Shown piece after piece: positions 1-8,487 of a DNA stretch of 64,000 nt. A model generated the notes under the pieces. It was not told the DNA's origin, made no database searches, and worked only from the letters and a program-made list of their open reading frames with translations. Each line of letters opens with the position of its first letter. Positions within the stretch are counted from its first letter, which is position 1. Origin of the DNA: Phycisphaerales bacterium UBA3190 (lineage in GTDB: Bacteria > Planctomycetota > Phycisphaerae > Phycisphaerales > UBA1924). The stretch is from NCBI GenBank assembly GCA_002364005.1, contig DEXG01000015.1, forward strand, positions 1 to 64,000. The letters run 5' to 3'. The position numbers and the translations under genes are program-made.

Positions 1-22
1 TATTGCCTATTGCCTATTGCCT
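1..22. repeat. Heptamer tandem repeat (TATTGCC x3)
   Basis: Three perfect head-to-tail copies of TATTGCC start at base 1, just downstream of the dcd stop codon. The array may continue beyond the window edge, so its true length is unknown. It resembles a short variable-number repeat; no function can be read from it. Confidence 0.6.
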
Positions 23-27
23 CGAAT

Positions 28-600
28 TCAATCTACCCTCGGCAGCGTCAGCCCACCCTGATCCTGATACTTCCCAGCCTTATCCGCGTAACTCTGCGCA
101 CAAACCTGGTCACCCTTGAGGAAGACGAACTGCGCCACGCCTTCGTTGGCATAGACCTTCGCCGGCAAAGGCGTTGTATTTGAAATCTCAAGCGTCACCT
201 TGCCGCGCCACTCGGGCTCGAGCGGGGTGACATTTACGATCAGACCGCAGCGGGCGTAGGTGCTCTTTCCAACGCAGAGCACGAGGATGTCGCGTGGGAT
301 ATCGAACCACTCCACCGTCTCGCACAGCGCGAAGCTGTTGGGTGGGATGATGACATGGTCGGTGCCCTGCTCGGCGGTGTCGACGGTAACCATCAGCTCA
401 TCGGTGAACTTCTTGGGGTCAACGACCGCGATGCCGCCGGTCTTGGGTGTCGGGGTGAAGATCTTGAAGACCGTCCCGACGCGGACGTCGTAGCCATAGG
501 ACGACACGCCGTAGGAGATGGTGCCATCACGCTTGATGGCCTTCTCGAACGGCTTGATGTCGACGAGTTGTTCGATCTGGGTATCACAAAGTACTGCCAC
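28..600 (-). CDS. dcd: dCTP deaminase
   Basis: Deaminates dCTP to dUTP and ammonia, feeding cytosolic dTMP synthesis through dUTPase. The 190-residue product matches the family length (E. coli Dcd has 193). The motif [10 protein letters not shown] is at residues 111-120 and the catalytic glutamate is E138 in VTLEIS, the same position as in E. coli. The C-terminus ([13 protein letters not shown]) fits the lid that closes over the nucleotide triphosphate. I chose the GTG at 600, giving [13 protein letters not shown], because a GGAG lies 6 nt upstream. An in-frame ATG four codons earlier (612) has its purine-rich stretch directly abutting the start. The gene stands alone: a tandem repeat follows it and a long spacer precedes it. 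Confidence 0.93.
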   Translation of the reverse strand: MAVLCDTQIEQLVDIKPFEKAIKRDGTISYGVSSYGYDVRVGTVFKIFTPTPKTGGIAVVDPKKFTDELMVTVDTAEQGTDHVIIPPNSFALCETVEWFDIPRDILVLCVGKSTYARCGLIVNVTPLEPEWRGKVTLEISNTTPLPAKVYANEGVAQFVFLKGDQVCAQSYADKAGKYQDQGGLTLPRVD

Positions 601-1655
601 GGTTCGCTCCATCCCTGCGACACGCGCTGCGCTTCTTCGCGTGCGGGCCGCTGATTTGATCGGGGCTTCCCTTGCCCCGTGTGTCTCTTCTTCTCCAGCC
701 CGTTTCCCACGCCCACGCGGGAGTTGGGGCTCACAAAGTGCACACCGATCGCCCAGCGATGCTTGAACACCGCCAGCGCCGGGCGCTGAAAGTCAGTTGG
801 TTGCGTGCCCGGCTGGTGAACGAAGTGCCGAGACAGGTTGTTGTCGGTGTTGCGTTGACCCCACCGAAGGGTCCCGATTGATCCCAAACACCATTTCACC
901 TGGCTGCCCCAGCGGTCTTGCTGGAAGTCCCCTTGGTCAGCCCATCATGCCTTGATCAGCATGGAAAACCAGAATCAAACATACGCCGAACAACGCTCGC
1001 TGTTCAGGTTGTTGTCACGCTTGCATCAGAATCATGTTACCGGACCATCCCGCCCCGGTCGCATATCATCACCTCGGGTGAATGTGAACAACCTGTCGGT
1101 TGCTTCCAAACCCCTTGAAGACAATGACTTCTCCTGTTGAACAAGCGTGCGTTTTGTATCCCGAAACCACCATATCTGGTTCATCGGTCGGGCCCAGAGC
1201 ATATCACCACACAATCTGTTGGGTATGACACACTCTTGATTTTTTGGACATTTTTTCGTCCAGCTTCCCTGTCTTCACACGCCGCAGGGTCGGGTCGCAT
1301 CTGAACAGTTTCTCTCACGACTGCACCGAGCGCTCAGGGTCACAACAACTTGCGCAAAAGTCGGCAACTGCGTCTAGTGGAAAGTGCCTGCAATCAAAGA
1401 CCGTTCAAAGACCAAACCGAACGCACGCCCCATCCGAATCGGTTTTCCACAATCTCACCGCCCCCACCACCATACACACCATCTCTCACCACCAAGCGAA
1501 CAACAACACGCACAATCGTGCATACAAACCACACTTCCCTGCGTATCGCTCTACGATGCTTGAGGCGACACTGCGTGTAGACACACCACGCCCCATCGCG
1601 ATGCGATGTGCCTCAGTCCAGCCAACATGCCCAACATCCTCGAGGTCCCGAGCCG
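601..1655. other. Long spacer without convincing gene
   Basis: About 1 kb separates dcd from the FlgI-like gene. The open frames here have no Shine-Dalgarno, no recognisable domain and no codon bias like the neighbours. From about 950 onward the DNA is visibly less G+C-rich than the flanking genes. A 12-base sequence CAGGTTGTTGTC occurs exactly twice (834-845 and 1005-1016). No tRNA, tmRNA or RNase P signature was found. It presumably holds the promoters of dcd (minus) and the FlgI-like gene (plus). Confidence 0.5.
1394..1413 (+). repeat. Direct repeat upstream of FlgI-like gene
   Basis: TCAAAGACC occurs at 1394-1402 and again at 1405-1413, an 11-base period of about one helical turn. It lies about 240 bases ahead of the FlgI-like start. 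It could be a two-site regulator target, but it is short and may be chance. Confidence 0.3.
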
Positions 1656-3710
1656 ATGCCCCATCGCCAGAACGCCTTGTTTTCAAGACTCATCACGCAC
1701 GCGCTGATCCTCTCGGCCCTGCTGATCGCGACCTCACTCTTCACCGGGTGCCAGCGATGGCGCGATCGCAACAAGCCCATCCCCAAGCCCACCATCACCG
1801 CGCCACGCATCAGCAACGACATCCCCACCCCACTGCGGGGCACCATCGGCGCTGAAGCAGTCATCACGGGCACCGAACGCACGCTCGTCTCGGGCATCGG
1901 CTTCGTCGTCGGGCTCAACGGCACGGGCGGGCTCACCATCCCTGAGCAGTACGCAGCACACCTCGAACGCCAGATGGGCCTCAACGGCATCGGCATCGGC
2001 AACGACCAGGGCAACAACGCCGTATCAGGACGGACCCCCTCCGAACTGATGCGCGACCCCAACACCGCCGCCGTCATCGTCCAGGCCGCCATCCCACCCG
2101 GTGCACGCGAGGGAGAGAGCTTCGACCTCTATGTCCGCGCCATCAACGCCACCAGCCTCGAGGGCGGGCGACTCTGGAGCACCGAACTCCGCATCGGCCC
2201 ACCCAGCGCCTTCGGCGACCCCCAGGCACGCATCATCGGCGACGCCAAGGGCCCCATCTTCCTCAACCCCTTCGCCGAACCAGGCGGCCAGTACGACGGC
2301 GTCACCCGCGACATCGGACGCATCCTCGACGGCGGCGTCGTGACCTTCCCTACGAAGGTCGAGATCATCCTCAACAACCCCTCCCACCAACGCGCCCGTC
2401 AGATCGTCTCCGCCATCAACACCGCCTTCCCCATGCCCCCGGGCGAGCGTGAGCCCACCGCACGGGGCAAGGACGAGTCGCTGATCCTGGTCCAGATCCC
2501 ATCGAAGTACCTCGACGATCGCGCCCACTTCCTCGACCTGCTCTCCCATATCACCATCGACCAGTCCTACCCCGAGATCTACTCACGCAAATATGCCCAG
2601 ACCCTTATCAGTCAACCCTACCTCGCCGGCGATATGTCGCTCTGCCTCGAAGCCCTGGGCGATCGGGCCCTGCCGTTCATCAGCGACCTCTACGACCACC
2701 CCGAAGCGGGCCCCCGGCTCGGAGCCCTGCGTGCGGGCGCCGCACTGGGAGACGCCCGCGTCGTGCAGCACCTGCGTTCCATCGCCCTCGACACCGAATC
2801 GAAGTTCCGAACCGACGCGATTGCCCTGATGAGCCAGATCGACAACTCGATCCTCGTCGATACCACACTGCGCAACCTGCTCGACTCCTCACAGCTCACC
2901 GTCCGTGTCGAGGCCTATGAGCAGCTGATGGACCGTGCCCTGCGTGCCCGACGCAAACGACTGGCCCAGGTGCTGGCATCGAACAACGACGGCCTGCTCG
3001 TCTCCAGCTCGCAGGTGGAAGCCCTGTCGCGTGCGTATGTTCCACCAGACCGGCTCCGCGGTGTCAGCCGCGTGCTCGTTGAAGATTCGTTCTTCCTCGA
3101 CATCATCCCCTATGGCGAACCCCTCATCTACATCACCCAGCAGAACGAGCCACGCATCGCCCTCTTCGGTGAGCAGCTCAACCTGACCAAGCCCCTCCTG
3201 GCCAGCGCCTGGTCCGACCGGCTCATGCTGATCGCGGAGGACTACAGCTCGCCCGTGCGTCTCTACTACCGAGACGACCAGACACGCACCACCTCGACCA
3301 TGAACGAGGTCCCCGAGTCGCTCCCCGAACTCATCGAACTGATGGCCCACGCCCCCACGCCCGAAGACCCACGCCCCGGGCTGGGGTTCTCGTATGCCCA
3401 GGTCGTCGGTGCGCTCTACCAGATCTCGGAAGACAAGGGCGTGAACGCCTCCTTCACCACTGAACAGGACCGCCTGCTGGCCGAACTGCTCGGCGCGGTA
3501 CGAAGCGAAGAGATCGCGATACGACCCGAGAGCGCACAGTCCGATGAGGTGCTGGTCCCGATCGACGATCCCACCAACCCCGTCGTCGGCGAGAACGAAG
3601 CGGTCCGGCGTGAACGCCGCACACTGCTGGTTCCCGTGGTCCGCACAGACGCGATCGATGAGCCCAGCGAGTCATCCCAAAGCGATGAACCGCCCGCGCG
3701 TGAAGAGTAA
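1656..3710 (+). CDS. FlgI-like (P-ring) lipoprotein with HEAT-like extension
   Basis: 684 residues. The N-terminus has basic residues, a hydrophobic stretch and a lipobox LFTGC (lipid-accepting C32), so the product is probably a lipoprotein; classical FlgI has a cleavable type I signal. Residues about 55-330 carry FlgI signatures: SGIGFVVGLNGTGG, then PNTAAVIVQAAIPPGAREGE and TSLEGGRLWSTELR. FlgI forms the flagellar P ring around the rod and is normally about 365 residues. Here an extra 350 residues follow. Part of them (about 345-470, with ALGDRALPFISDL and LRAGAALGDARVVQHL) looks like HEAT-type helical repeats. I chose ATG 1656 because it opens directly on the signal sequence; an in-frame ATG at 1608 adds 16 unlikely residues. 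Flagellin lies 1.6 kb downstream, but no flgH or flgA is adjacent. Confidence 0.8.
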   Translation: MPHRQNALFSRLITHALILSALLIATSLFTGCQRWRDRNKPIPKPTITAPRISNDIPTPLRGTIGAEAVITGTERTLVSGIGFVVGLNGTGGLTIPEQYAAHLERQMGLNGIGIGNDQGNNAVSGRTPSELMRDPNTAAVIVQAAIPPGAREGESFDLYVRAINATSLEGGRLWSTELRIGPPSAFGDPQARIIGDAKGPIFLNPFAEPGGQYDGVTRDIGRILDGGVVTFPTKVEIILNNPSHQRARQIVSAINTAFPMPPGEREPTARGKDESLILVQIPSKYLDDRAHFLDLLSHITIDQSYPEIYSRKYAQTLISQPYLAGDMSLCLEALGDRALPFISDLYDHPEAGPRLGALRAGAALGDARVVQHLRSIALDTESKFRTDAIALMSQIDNSILVDTTLRNLLDSSQLTVRVEAYEQLMDRALRARRKRLAQVLASNNDGLLVSSSQVEALSRAYVPPDRLRGVSRVLVEDSFFLDIIPYGEPLIYITQQNEPRIALFGEQLNLTKPLLASAWSDRLMLIAEDYSSPVRLYYRDDQTRTTSTMNEVPESLPELIELMAHAPTPEDPRPGLGFSYAQVVGALYQISEDKGVNASFTTEQDRLLAELLGAVRSEEIAIRPESAQSDEVLVPIDDPTNPVVGENEAVRRERRTLLVPVVRTDAIDEPSESSQSDEPPAREE

Positions 3711-3744
3711 GGCATGACAGAGAAGAGCCGCCGCCCAGCGGGGC

Positions 3745-4413
3745 TCAACGCATCGATTCGGCTTTCTGCTTCAGCTCGATCACCCGATCCCGCAGCGTGC
3801 TCAACGCCGCTTCGGTCCCCGCCTCCATCAGCTCGTCCGAGCTGATCGGCTCGCCGAAGCAGACCACGATCTTGTCGCGGAAGGGCACGGGCAGCTTCTG
3901 CCTGCGCGGCCATGCCTCGTACGCCCCGGAGATCCCCACCGGCACGATCTGGCAGTGCGCCCGCTTGAGGAGCACGGCAATCCCGCGCTGAAACTGCTGC
4001 ACCTCGCCGTCGTCGCTGCGGGAGCCCTCGGGGAAGACCAGCATCAGCCGCCCCTGCTTCATCTTCTCGATCGTCGCCTTCATCGCACCGGTATCGCCCG
4101 CCCCCTGCTTGATGGGCGTCGAGTTGAGCATCGTGATCAGCCAGCCGAAGGGCTTGAACTTGAACAGCGACGCCCGGGCCAGATAGTCCGCGTGGCGATG
4201 GCGGATCCCGCTGCCGACCGCGGGCGGGTCATAGAACGACGCGTGATTCGCGACCAGCAGCACCGGACCCGTGCGTGGGACATTGAGCACATCAACCCGG
4301 CGATGACGGTGCACGATTCGGAAGAATAAGAGAATCGACTCACGCCAGAGATCGTAAAACAACAGCCTCGGGAGCGAGGTACCGGTGTGACGCATGCGAT
4401 ATCGATCAAACAT
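3745..4413 (-). CDS. PlsC-type 1-acyl-sn-glycerol-3-phosphate acyltransferase
   Basis: 222 residues. Members of this family transfer an acyl chain from acyl-ACP or acyl-CoA to lysophosphatidic acid at the inner membrane, the second acylation of phospholipid synthesis. The catalytic HX4D box is NHASFYDPP (H57, D62) and the phosphate-binding box is FPEGSRS near residue 127. A hydrophobic segment near residues 20-35 probably anchors the N-terminus. The chosen ATG at 4413 removes an Arg-rich extension that would run into the divergent gene's start. It ends 34 nt from the FlgI-like stop (convergent) and starts 37 nt from the divergent membrane-protein gene. The exact acceptor lipid cannot be told from sequence. 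Confidence 0.85.
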   Translation of the reverse strand: MFDRYRMRHTGTSLPRLLFYDLWRESILLFFRIVHRHRRVDVLNVPRTGPVLLVANHASFYDPPAVGSGIRHRHADYLARASLFKFKPFGWLITMLNSTPIKQGAGDTGAMKATIEKMKQGRLMLVFPEGSRSDDGEVQQFQRGIAVLLKRAHCQIVPVGISGAYEAWPRRQKLPVPFRDKIVVCFGEPISSDELMEAGTEAALSTLRDRVIELKQKAESMR

Positions 4414-4450
4414 GGCCAGAGTGTATGCCCCCATGCCGTATGATCGTTGC

Positions 4451-5215
4451 ATGCTCCGCATTGATCGAACCCGAGCTCGACGCCTCGCACGCCGGGGCAG
4501 CTTCATGCTGCTGCTGGGCCTGATCATCAACTTCCTTGTGGCTTGGGGGCTCTCGATGATCCCGCACACGCTCGGGCCGGCAAACACCAAAGCCGTCCAG
4601 CTGTCGTGGAACGACGAAGACGGTGAACACAGAATGGTCTACCTCCTCCGCCATCAGTGGTTTGGCATCGTCGAGAACCAGTACCACCAGACCCGCCGCA
4701 GCCGATCACACGACCGCCCGAATCAGATCAGCATTTGGTGGTCATGGACACCCCTGGACCTGTTCGAGCCCAATCCTATTGAGCAGTCCCAGGCACTCTT
4801 CAATCGCTTCCAACCCGAGAACCCCGAAGCGACCGTTCTCTCCCGTGTCCGGTACGGATTCCCGGCCCTCTCGCTCCAGGGACGCTCGATGATCGACGAC
4901 AGCGCCCCACAAGCCAACGGCACCTACGAAACCCAAACCCGCGGCATCTTCTTCGACCGCATCGATGCCAACAACACCCTCGGAAAACCCGAGGTCTGGC
5001 CTCATGCCCAGCACCTCTGGTTCCCATATCACCCCATCTGGGCCGGGCTCATCATCAACACGCTCTTTTACGCGTGCATCTCGGCAATGGTGCTCTATCT
5101 CGTCATTCGCGTGAGAAACGCCCGCCGCATGCTCCGGGGGCGATGCCCCTACTGCGCCTATGAGATGCACCACGACTTTTCCCTCGGCTGCCCCGAGTGC
5201 GGCTGGCGCTGCTGA
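4451..5215 (+). CDS. Membrane protein with C-terminal zinc ribbon
   Basis: 254 residues, no assigned function. There is an N-terminal transmembrane segment (about residues 19-37, LLLGLIINFLVAWG) and a second one near residues 200-222. Between them is an extracytoplasmic-looking domain. The protein ends in a four-cysteine ribbon, CPYCAY...CPECGW, at the extreme C-terminus. The same architecture recurs three more times in the window (20955, 21570 and 37110), so this is a small paralogous theme. The start at 4451 sits directly before the basic stretch that precedes the first helix. It is divergent from the PlsC-like gene; the short intergenic region must hold both promoters. Confidence 0.7.
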   Translation: MLRIDRTRARRLARRGSFMLLLGLIINFLVAWGLSMIPHTLGPANTKAVQLSWNDEDGEHRMVYLLRHQWFGIVENQYHQTRRSRSHDRPNQISIWWSWTPLDLFEPNPIEQSQALFNRFQPENPEATVLSRVRYGFPALSLQGRSMIDDSAPQANGTYETQTRGIFFDRIDANNTLGKPEVWPHAQHLWFPYHPIWAGLIINTLFYACISAMVLYLVIRVRNARRMLRGRCPYCAYEMHHDFSLGCPECGWRC

Positions 5216-5320
5216 GCCACACCCAGTTATCGGGTTCTCCAACCTCGCGCACCCGCATCCCCGACGCCAAAGCCAGCCCGAATGCTGGCCCCCGCCCCAG
5301 TCGCTTTCGACATTCCCCAT

Positions 5321-6112
5321 ATGAGCAGCTACTCAATCAATGGGACCGGGTCTTTTCTGGGCCCCATCGCCACCAACCAACACCAAGCCATGCGCACACT
5401 GGAACGCATGGCAACCGGCCAAGCGATCAACCGCGCCAGCGATGGGCCCGCAGAGCTGATCGCCAGCGAGAACTTCGCGGCTCGCCTGAGCGCGAACAAC
5501 GCCCAGATCCAGGCAATCCAGCGCAACGAATCCTTCCTGAACATCCGGGACGGGGCGTTGGGTTCCCAGCTGACCAACCTGAGCGATCTGGACGGGATGG
5601 TCGTCCAAGCCGCCAATGAGGGCGGGCTGACCAGCGCCGAGATGGGGGCGATCTCCACCCAGGTCGGGGGCGTACTCAACGGCATCGAACGCGTCCTGCC
5701 CGTGACGGGCATCGACATCATGCGCGATGTCACCACCCAGATGCAGGTCGGCACCGACGAGGGCACCGGCGACCCGATCTATGAGGAGGTCTCCCTGAGC
5801 GACCTGGCTCGCGTGATCGAACAGGACCCCGAAGCCGCCCAGCGCCTGGTGGATGGCGCCCGCGATGCGGTATTACAGGAGCGTGCCCAGGTCGGTGCCG
5901 ACCAACGGGCGGCTGAATCGGAACGACGCGTATTGGAGGAAGAGCAGATCAATGTCGCCCGGGCCTATTCGTCGATCAGAGACGCCGATTATGCCCGCGA
6001 GAGCTCGAACCTGGTCCGTTCCCAGATTCTGGGCCAGGCATCGATCGCCGCGGAACTGGCCTCACGAGCATCCTCCGCAGCAGTCCTGCAGCTGCTCGAC
6101 ATACGGGCCTAG
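5321..6112 (+). CDS. Flagellin
   Basis: 263 residues. It has the conserved D0/D1 ends and almost no central domain. The N-terminal half carries the flagellin signature NRASDGPAELI and the heptad-rich SANNAQIQAIQRNESFLNI. The C-terminal half carries ARAYSSIRDADYARES and SQILGQASIAAEL, the paired helix that closes the filament core. Flagellin is secreted unprocessed by the flagellar type III apparatus, and no signal peptide is present. I chose ATG 5321 (MSSYSING) because the preceding 13 codons are Pro/Ala-rich and unlike flagellin. An intrinsic terminator follows at 6148. Which flagellin gene of the organism this is cannot be judged. Confidence 0.9.
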   Translation: MSSYSINGTGSFLGPIATNQHQAMRTLERMATGQAINRASDGPAELIASENFAARLSANNAQIQAIQRNESFLNIRDGALGSQLTNLSDLDGMVVQAANEGGLTSAEMGAISTQVGGVLNGIERVLPVTGIDIMRDVTTQMQVGTDEGTGDPIYEEVSLSDLARVIEQDPEAAQRLVDGARDAVLQERAQVGADQRAAESERRVLEEEQINVARAYSSIRDADYARESSNLVRSQILGQASIAAELASRASSAAVLQLLDIRA

Positions 6113-6147
6113 CCCGCCCGCACAACCCCACCCCGAGCGAAAAAATA

Positions 6148-6169
6148 CCCTGAGCAACAGGGGTTTTTC
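6148..6169 (+). terminator. Intrinsic terminator after flagellin
   Basis: Stem CCCTG / CAGGG with a 5-nt loop, followed by GTTTTT, 35 nt past the flagellin stop codon. Confidence 0.65.
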
Positions 6170-6274
6170 GTCGTTCCACAACGCACATTTCTTGCAGTCC
6201 CAGCGGATGTGGATGCGTTGAGTGGGTCGCGGCATTCCCGAGCGAGCCAAACCCCACTTGCATCCCCTGCACAG

Positions 6275-6310
6275 GCCCCGCGTCATACCCCCGACGCGGG
6301 GCTTTTCTTC
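6275..6310 (+). terminator. Intrinsic terminator upstream of glycosyltransferase
   Basis: A perfect 10-bp stem GCCCCGCGTC / GACGCGGGGC is followed by TTTTCTT. It is the second terminator within 130 bp; the sequence between the two could be a short independent transcript. Confidence 0.7.
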
Positions 6311-6358
6311 GCGCAGACTGAACGACACCCTGCCCACCCCGCAACAATCATCCCACAG

Positions 6359-7561
6359 ATGACCTCTACACCCACATCGTCGCCAACACGCGTGCTCAAG
6401 TTCACCGACACCCTCGCCGACATCAACGGCGTCTGCCGGTTCATCCAGAACACCGCGCAGACCGCACACGACACCGGCCACGATCTACGGGTCTTCACAT
6501 CGACACGACTGCCCATGCCTCAGGTCGACGGCGTGCAGAACTTCCCCCCCGTCTACGCCCGCGCCATGCCCGGCTACGAAACCCTCGAACTGGCCATCCC
6601 CCCCGCGGTCGAGATGATGCGCGCCGCCGAGGACTTCAACCCCGATGTCATCCACATCTCCACCCCGGGCCCGGTGGGCACCGTGGGATTCATCGCCGCC
6701 CGATTGATGCGGGTCCCGATCGTCGGCGTCTACCACACCGACTTCCCCGCCTACATCGACGAACTCTTCGACAACTCGCTGTGCTCAGCGATGTGCCGGG
6801 GCCATATGCGGTTCTTCTACCGACGCTTTAAATATGTCTTCTCCCGCAGCGCCGACTACGCCCAGCGCCTCGTTTCGCTGGGAGTAGACGAGGACAAGCT
6901 GGTGCGGCTGCGTGCCGGCTTCGACAACACCCGATTCGATCACACCCTGCGTGATACCGGCATCTGGGCCCAACACGGGGTCAAGCCTGACTCGATCAAA
7001 GCGGTATTCTGCGGGCGCGTCAGCACCGAGAAGAACCTGCCCATGCTCGTCAAGATGTGGCCCACCATCCGCAAGCAGGTCCAAGACCAGGGACGCGCCA
7101 TCGAACTCATCATCATCGGCGACGGGCCATACCGCACCGAGATGGAGCAGCGCCTGCAAGAACACGGCGCACACTTCCTGGGCTTCCGCCACGGCGAGGA
7201 ACTGGCCACCCTCTACGCCTCGTGCGATATGTTCCTCTTCCCCTCAACCACCGACACCCTCGGGCAGGTCGTCATGGAATCCCAGGCCTCGGGCCTGCCC
7301 GTCATCGTCACCGATCAGGGCGGCCCCAAGGAAATCGTCCACGACCAGCACACCGAGCACCCCACCGCCTTCGTGCTCCCGCATGACGATGAACCGCAAT
7401 GGATCGAGACCATCGTCAAGCTGGCATGCGACGACGCCTTGCGTGCAACGCTGGGACGCAACGGCATCGAGCTGATGAAACAGCACACATTCAGCGCATC
7501 ATTCGAGCACTACTGGCAGATTCACGAAGCCGCGGCCGCTCAGGCACCAAGCTCGACCTGA
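6359..7561 (+). CDS. GT4-family glycosyltransferase
   Basis: 400 residues, GT-B fold, retaining glycosyltransferase family 4. The N-terminal acceptor domain contains INGVCRFI and HISTPGPVG...VPIVGVYHTDFP. The donor domain contains FCGRVSTEKNL, IIGDGPYR and the nucleotide-sugar motif TDTLGQVVMESQASGLPV. The TDTLGxVVxE variant of the EX7E motif is typical of the MgtA/SqdX/PimB-like branch that glycosylates membrane lipids, so a lipid acceptor is a reasonable guess, not a demonstration. I chose ATG 6359 because the upstream extension runs through the terminator hairpin. The 3' end overlaps the convergent pyrD gene by 22 nt. Confidence 0.85.
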   Translation: MTSTPTSSPTRVLKFTDTLADINGVCRFIQNTAQTAHDTGHDLRVFTSTRLPMPQVDGVQNFPPVYARAMPGYETLELAIPPAVEMMRAAEDFNPDVIHISTPGPVGTVGFIAARLMRVPIVGVYHTDFPAYIDELFDNSLCSAMCRGHMRFFYRRFKYVFSRSADYAQRLVSLGVDEDKLVRLRAGFDNTRFDHTLRDTGIWAQHGVKPDSIKAVFCGRVSTEKNLPMLVKMWPTIRKQVQDQGRAIELIIIGDGPYRTEMEQRLQEHGAHFLGFRHGEELATLYASCDMFLFPSTTDTLGQVVMESQASGLPVIVTDQGGPKEIVHDQHTEHPTAFVLPHDDEPQWIETIVKLACDDALRATLGRNGIELMKQHTFSASFEHYWQIHEAAAAQAPSST

Positions 7562-8487
7562 CCCACCAGCGAGCCGATCCCACTTGCCCCCTGCGAGCGA
7601 ACCCACTTGGCCAGCCCCTTGCGTAGCTTGACCGAGGCCCGGGGCGATGCGAAGCTCCCGGCCCCCACCTGCACCGCGCTGGCGCCAGCCAGCACGAACT
7701 CCGCGGCGTCTTCCCACCGCGTCACCCCGCCAGCAGCCACAATCGGCACGCCCGCGTCCCGGGCAACGCCCCGGTATACCAAGTGCACCAGACGCACCAC
7801 GATCGGGTGAATCGCCGGACCGCTCAGCCCGCCCGTGACATTGGCAAGGACCGGCCTGCGCGTGCGGACATCGATCCCCATCGCCGGCACCGTGTTCGTG
7901 AGCGTCAGCCCGCGCGCCCCCGACTCGATCGCCACCCGCGCCAGATCCACAATCGTGTGCGGCGTCCCCACCGTCACCGGCGAGAGCTTGACGAACATGG
8001 GCAGATCCCCCACCGCCGACGACATCGCCGTGATCAGTTCCCTCAGGGCCCCCGGATCACTCCCGAACTCGAGCCCCGAGTGGACATTGGGGCACGACAC
8101 ATTCGCCTCGATGCCCGCCATGCCCTCGATCCCTGCGAGCTTGCTCGCCACTTCGAGATAGTCGTCGATGCAATCACCCGCGACCGAACCCACGATCGGG
8201 CAGCCCATCGACTTCACCTTTGGCCCCTCGTCGCGCACGAAGGCCTCGATGCCAGGGTTGGCCAGCCCGATGGCGTTCATCATGCCCGCCCGAGCAAAGG
8301 TAATGCGTGGAAAGGCGTTGCCATCGCGTGGGGCGCGTGTGATGGATTTGGTGAGGATCCCACCGAGTTGTGATGGGTCGAGCACATCGCGCATCTCACC
8401 CAGCACACCGGCCGTGCCCGCGGCCAGCAGCACCGGGCTCCGCAGCGCGATGCCGGCGATGGTCGTCGAAAGCATCTCTTCGCTCAC
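7540..8487 (-). CDS. pyrD: Dihydroorotate dehydrogenase, class 1 (PyrD)
   Basis: 315 residues. Oxidises dihydroorotate to orotate in pyrimidine biosynthesis using FMN in a TIM barrel. The motif NVSCPNVHSG supplies the cysteine that acts as catalytic base in class 1 enzymes; class 2 uses serine. The FMN-phosphate region is GGLSGPAIHP...VPIVAAGGV near residues 220-260. Class 1B enzymes pair with a PyrK subunit, which is not next door. The start is GTG at 8487, overlapping the cmk stop as GTGA, which suggests translational coupling. It lies in a minus-strand run after an isomerase and cmk, which is apt because both cmk and pyrD serve pyrimidine nucleotides. Confidence 0.9.
   Translation of the reverse strand: MSEEMLSTTIAGIALRSPVLLAAGTAGVLGEMRDVLDPSQLGGILTKSITRAPRDGNAFPRITFARAGMMNAIGLANPGIEAFVRDEGPKVKSMGCPIVGSVAGDCIDDYLEVASKLAGIEGMAGIEANVSCPNVHSGLEFGSDPGALRELITAMSSAVGDLPMFVKLSPVTVGTPHTIVDLARVAIESGARGLTLTNTVPAMGIDVRTRRPVLANVTGGLSGPAIHPIVVRLVHLVYRGVARDAGVPIVAAGGVTRWEDAAEFVLAGASAVQVGAGSFASPRASVKLRKGLAKWVRSQGASGIGSLVGQVELGA

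Noticed and set aside
393..899. Minus-strand open frame of 168 codons across the dcd start.
   Set aside because: Half of it lies in another frame of dcd, there is no ribosome site, and the rest resembles no family.
952..1140. 62-codon frame in the long spacer.
   Set aside because: No Shine-Dalgarno, no recognisable motif and codon use unlike the neighbours.
1443..1451. TTTTCCACA, resembling a DnaA box.
   Set aside because: A single imperfect copy without a cluster, AT-rich unwinding element or dnaA/dnaN neighbours; not an origin.
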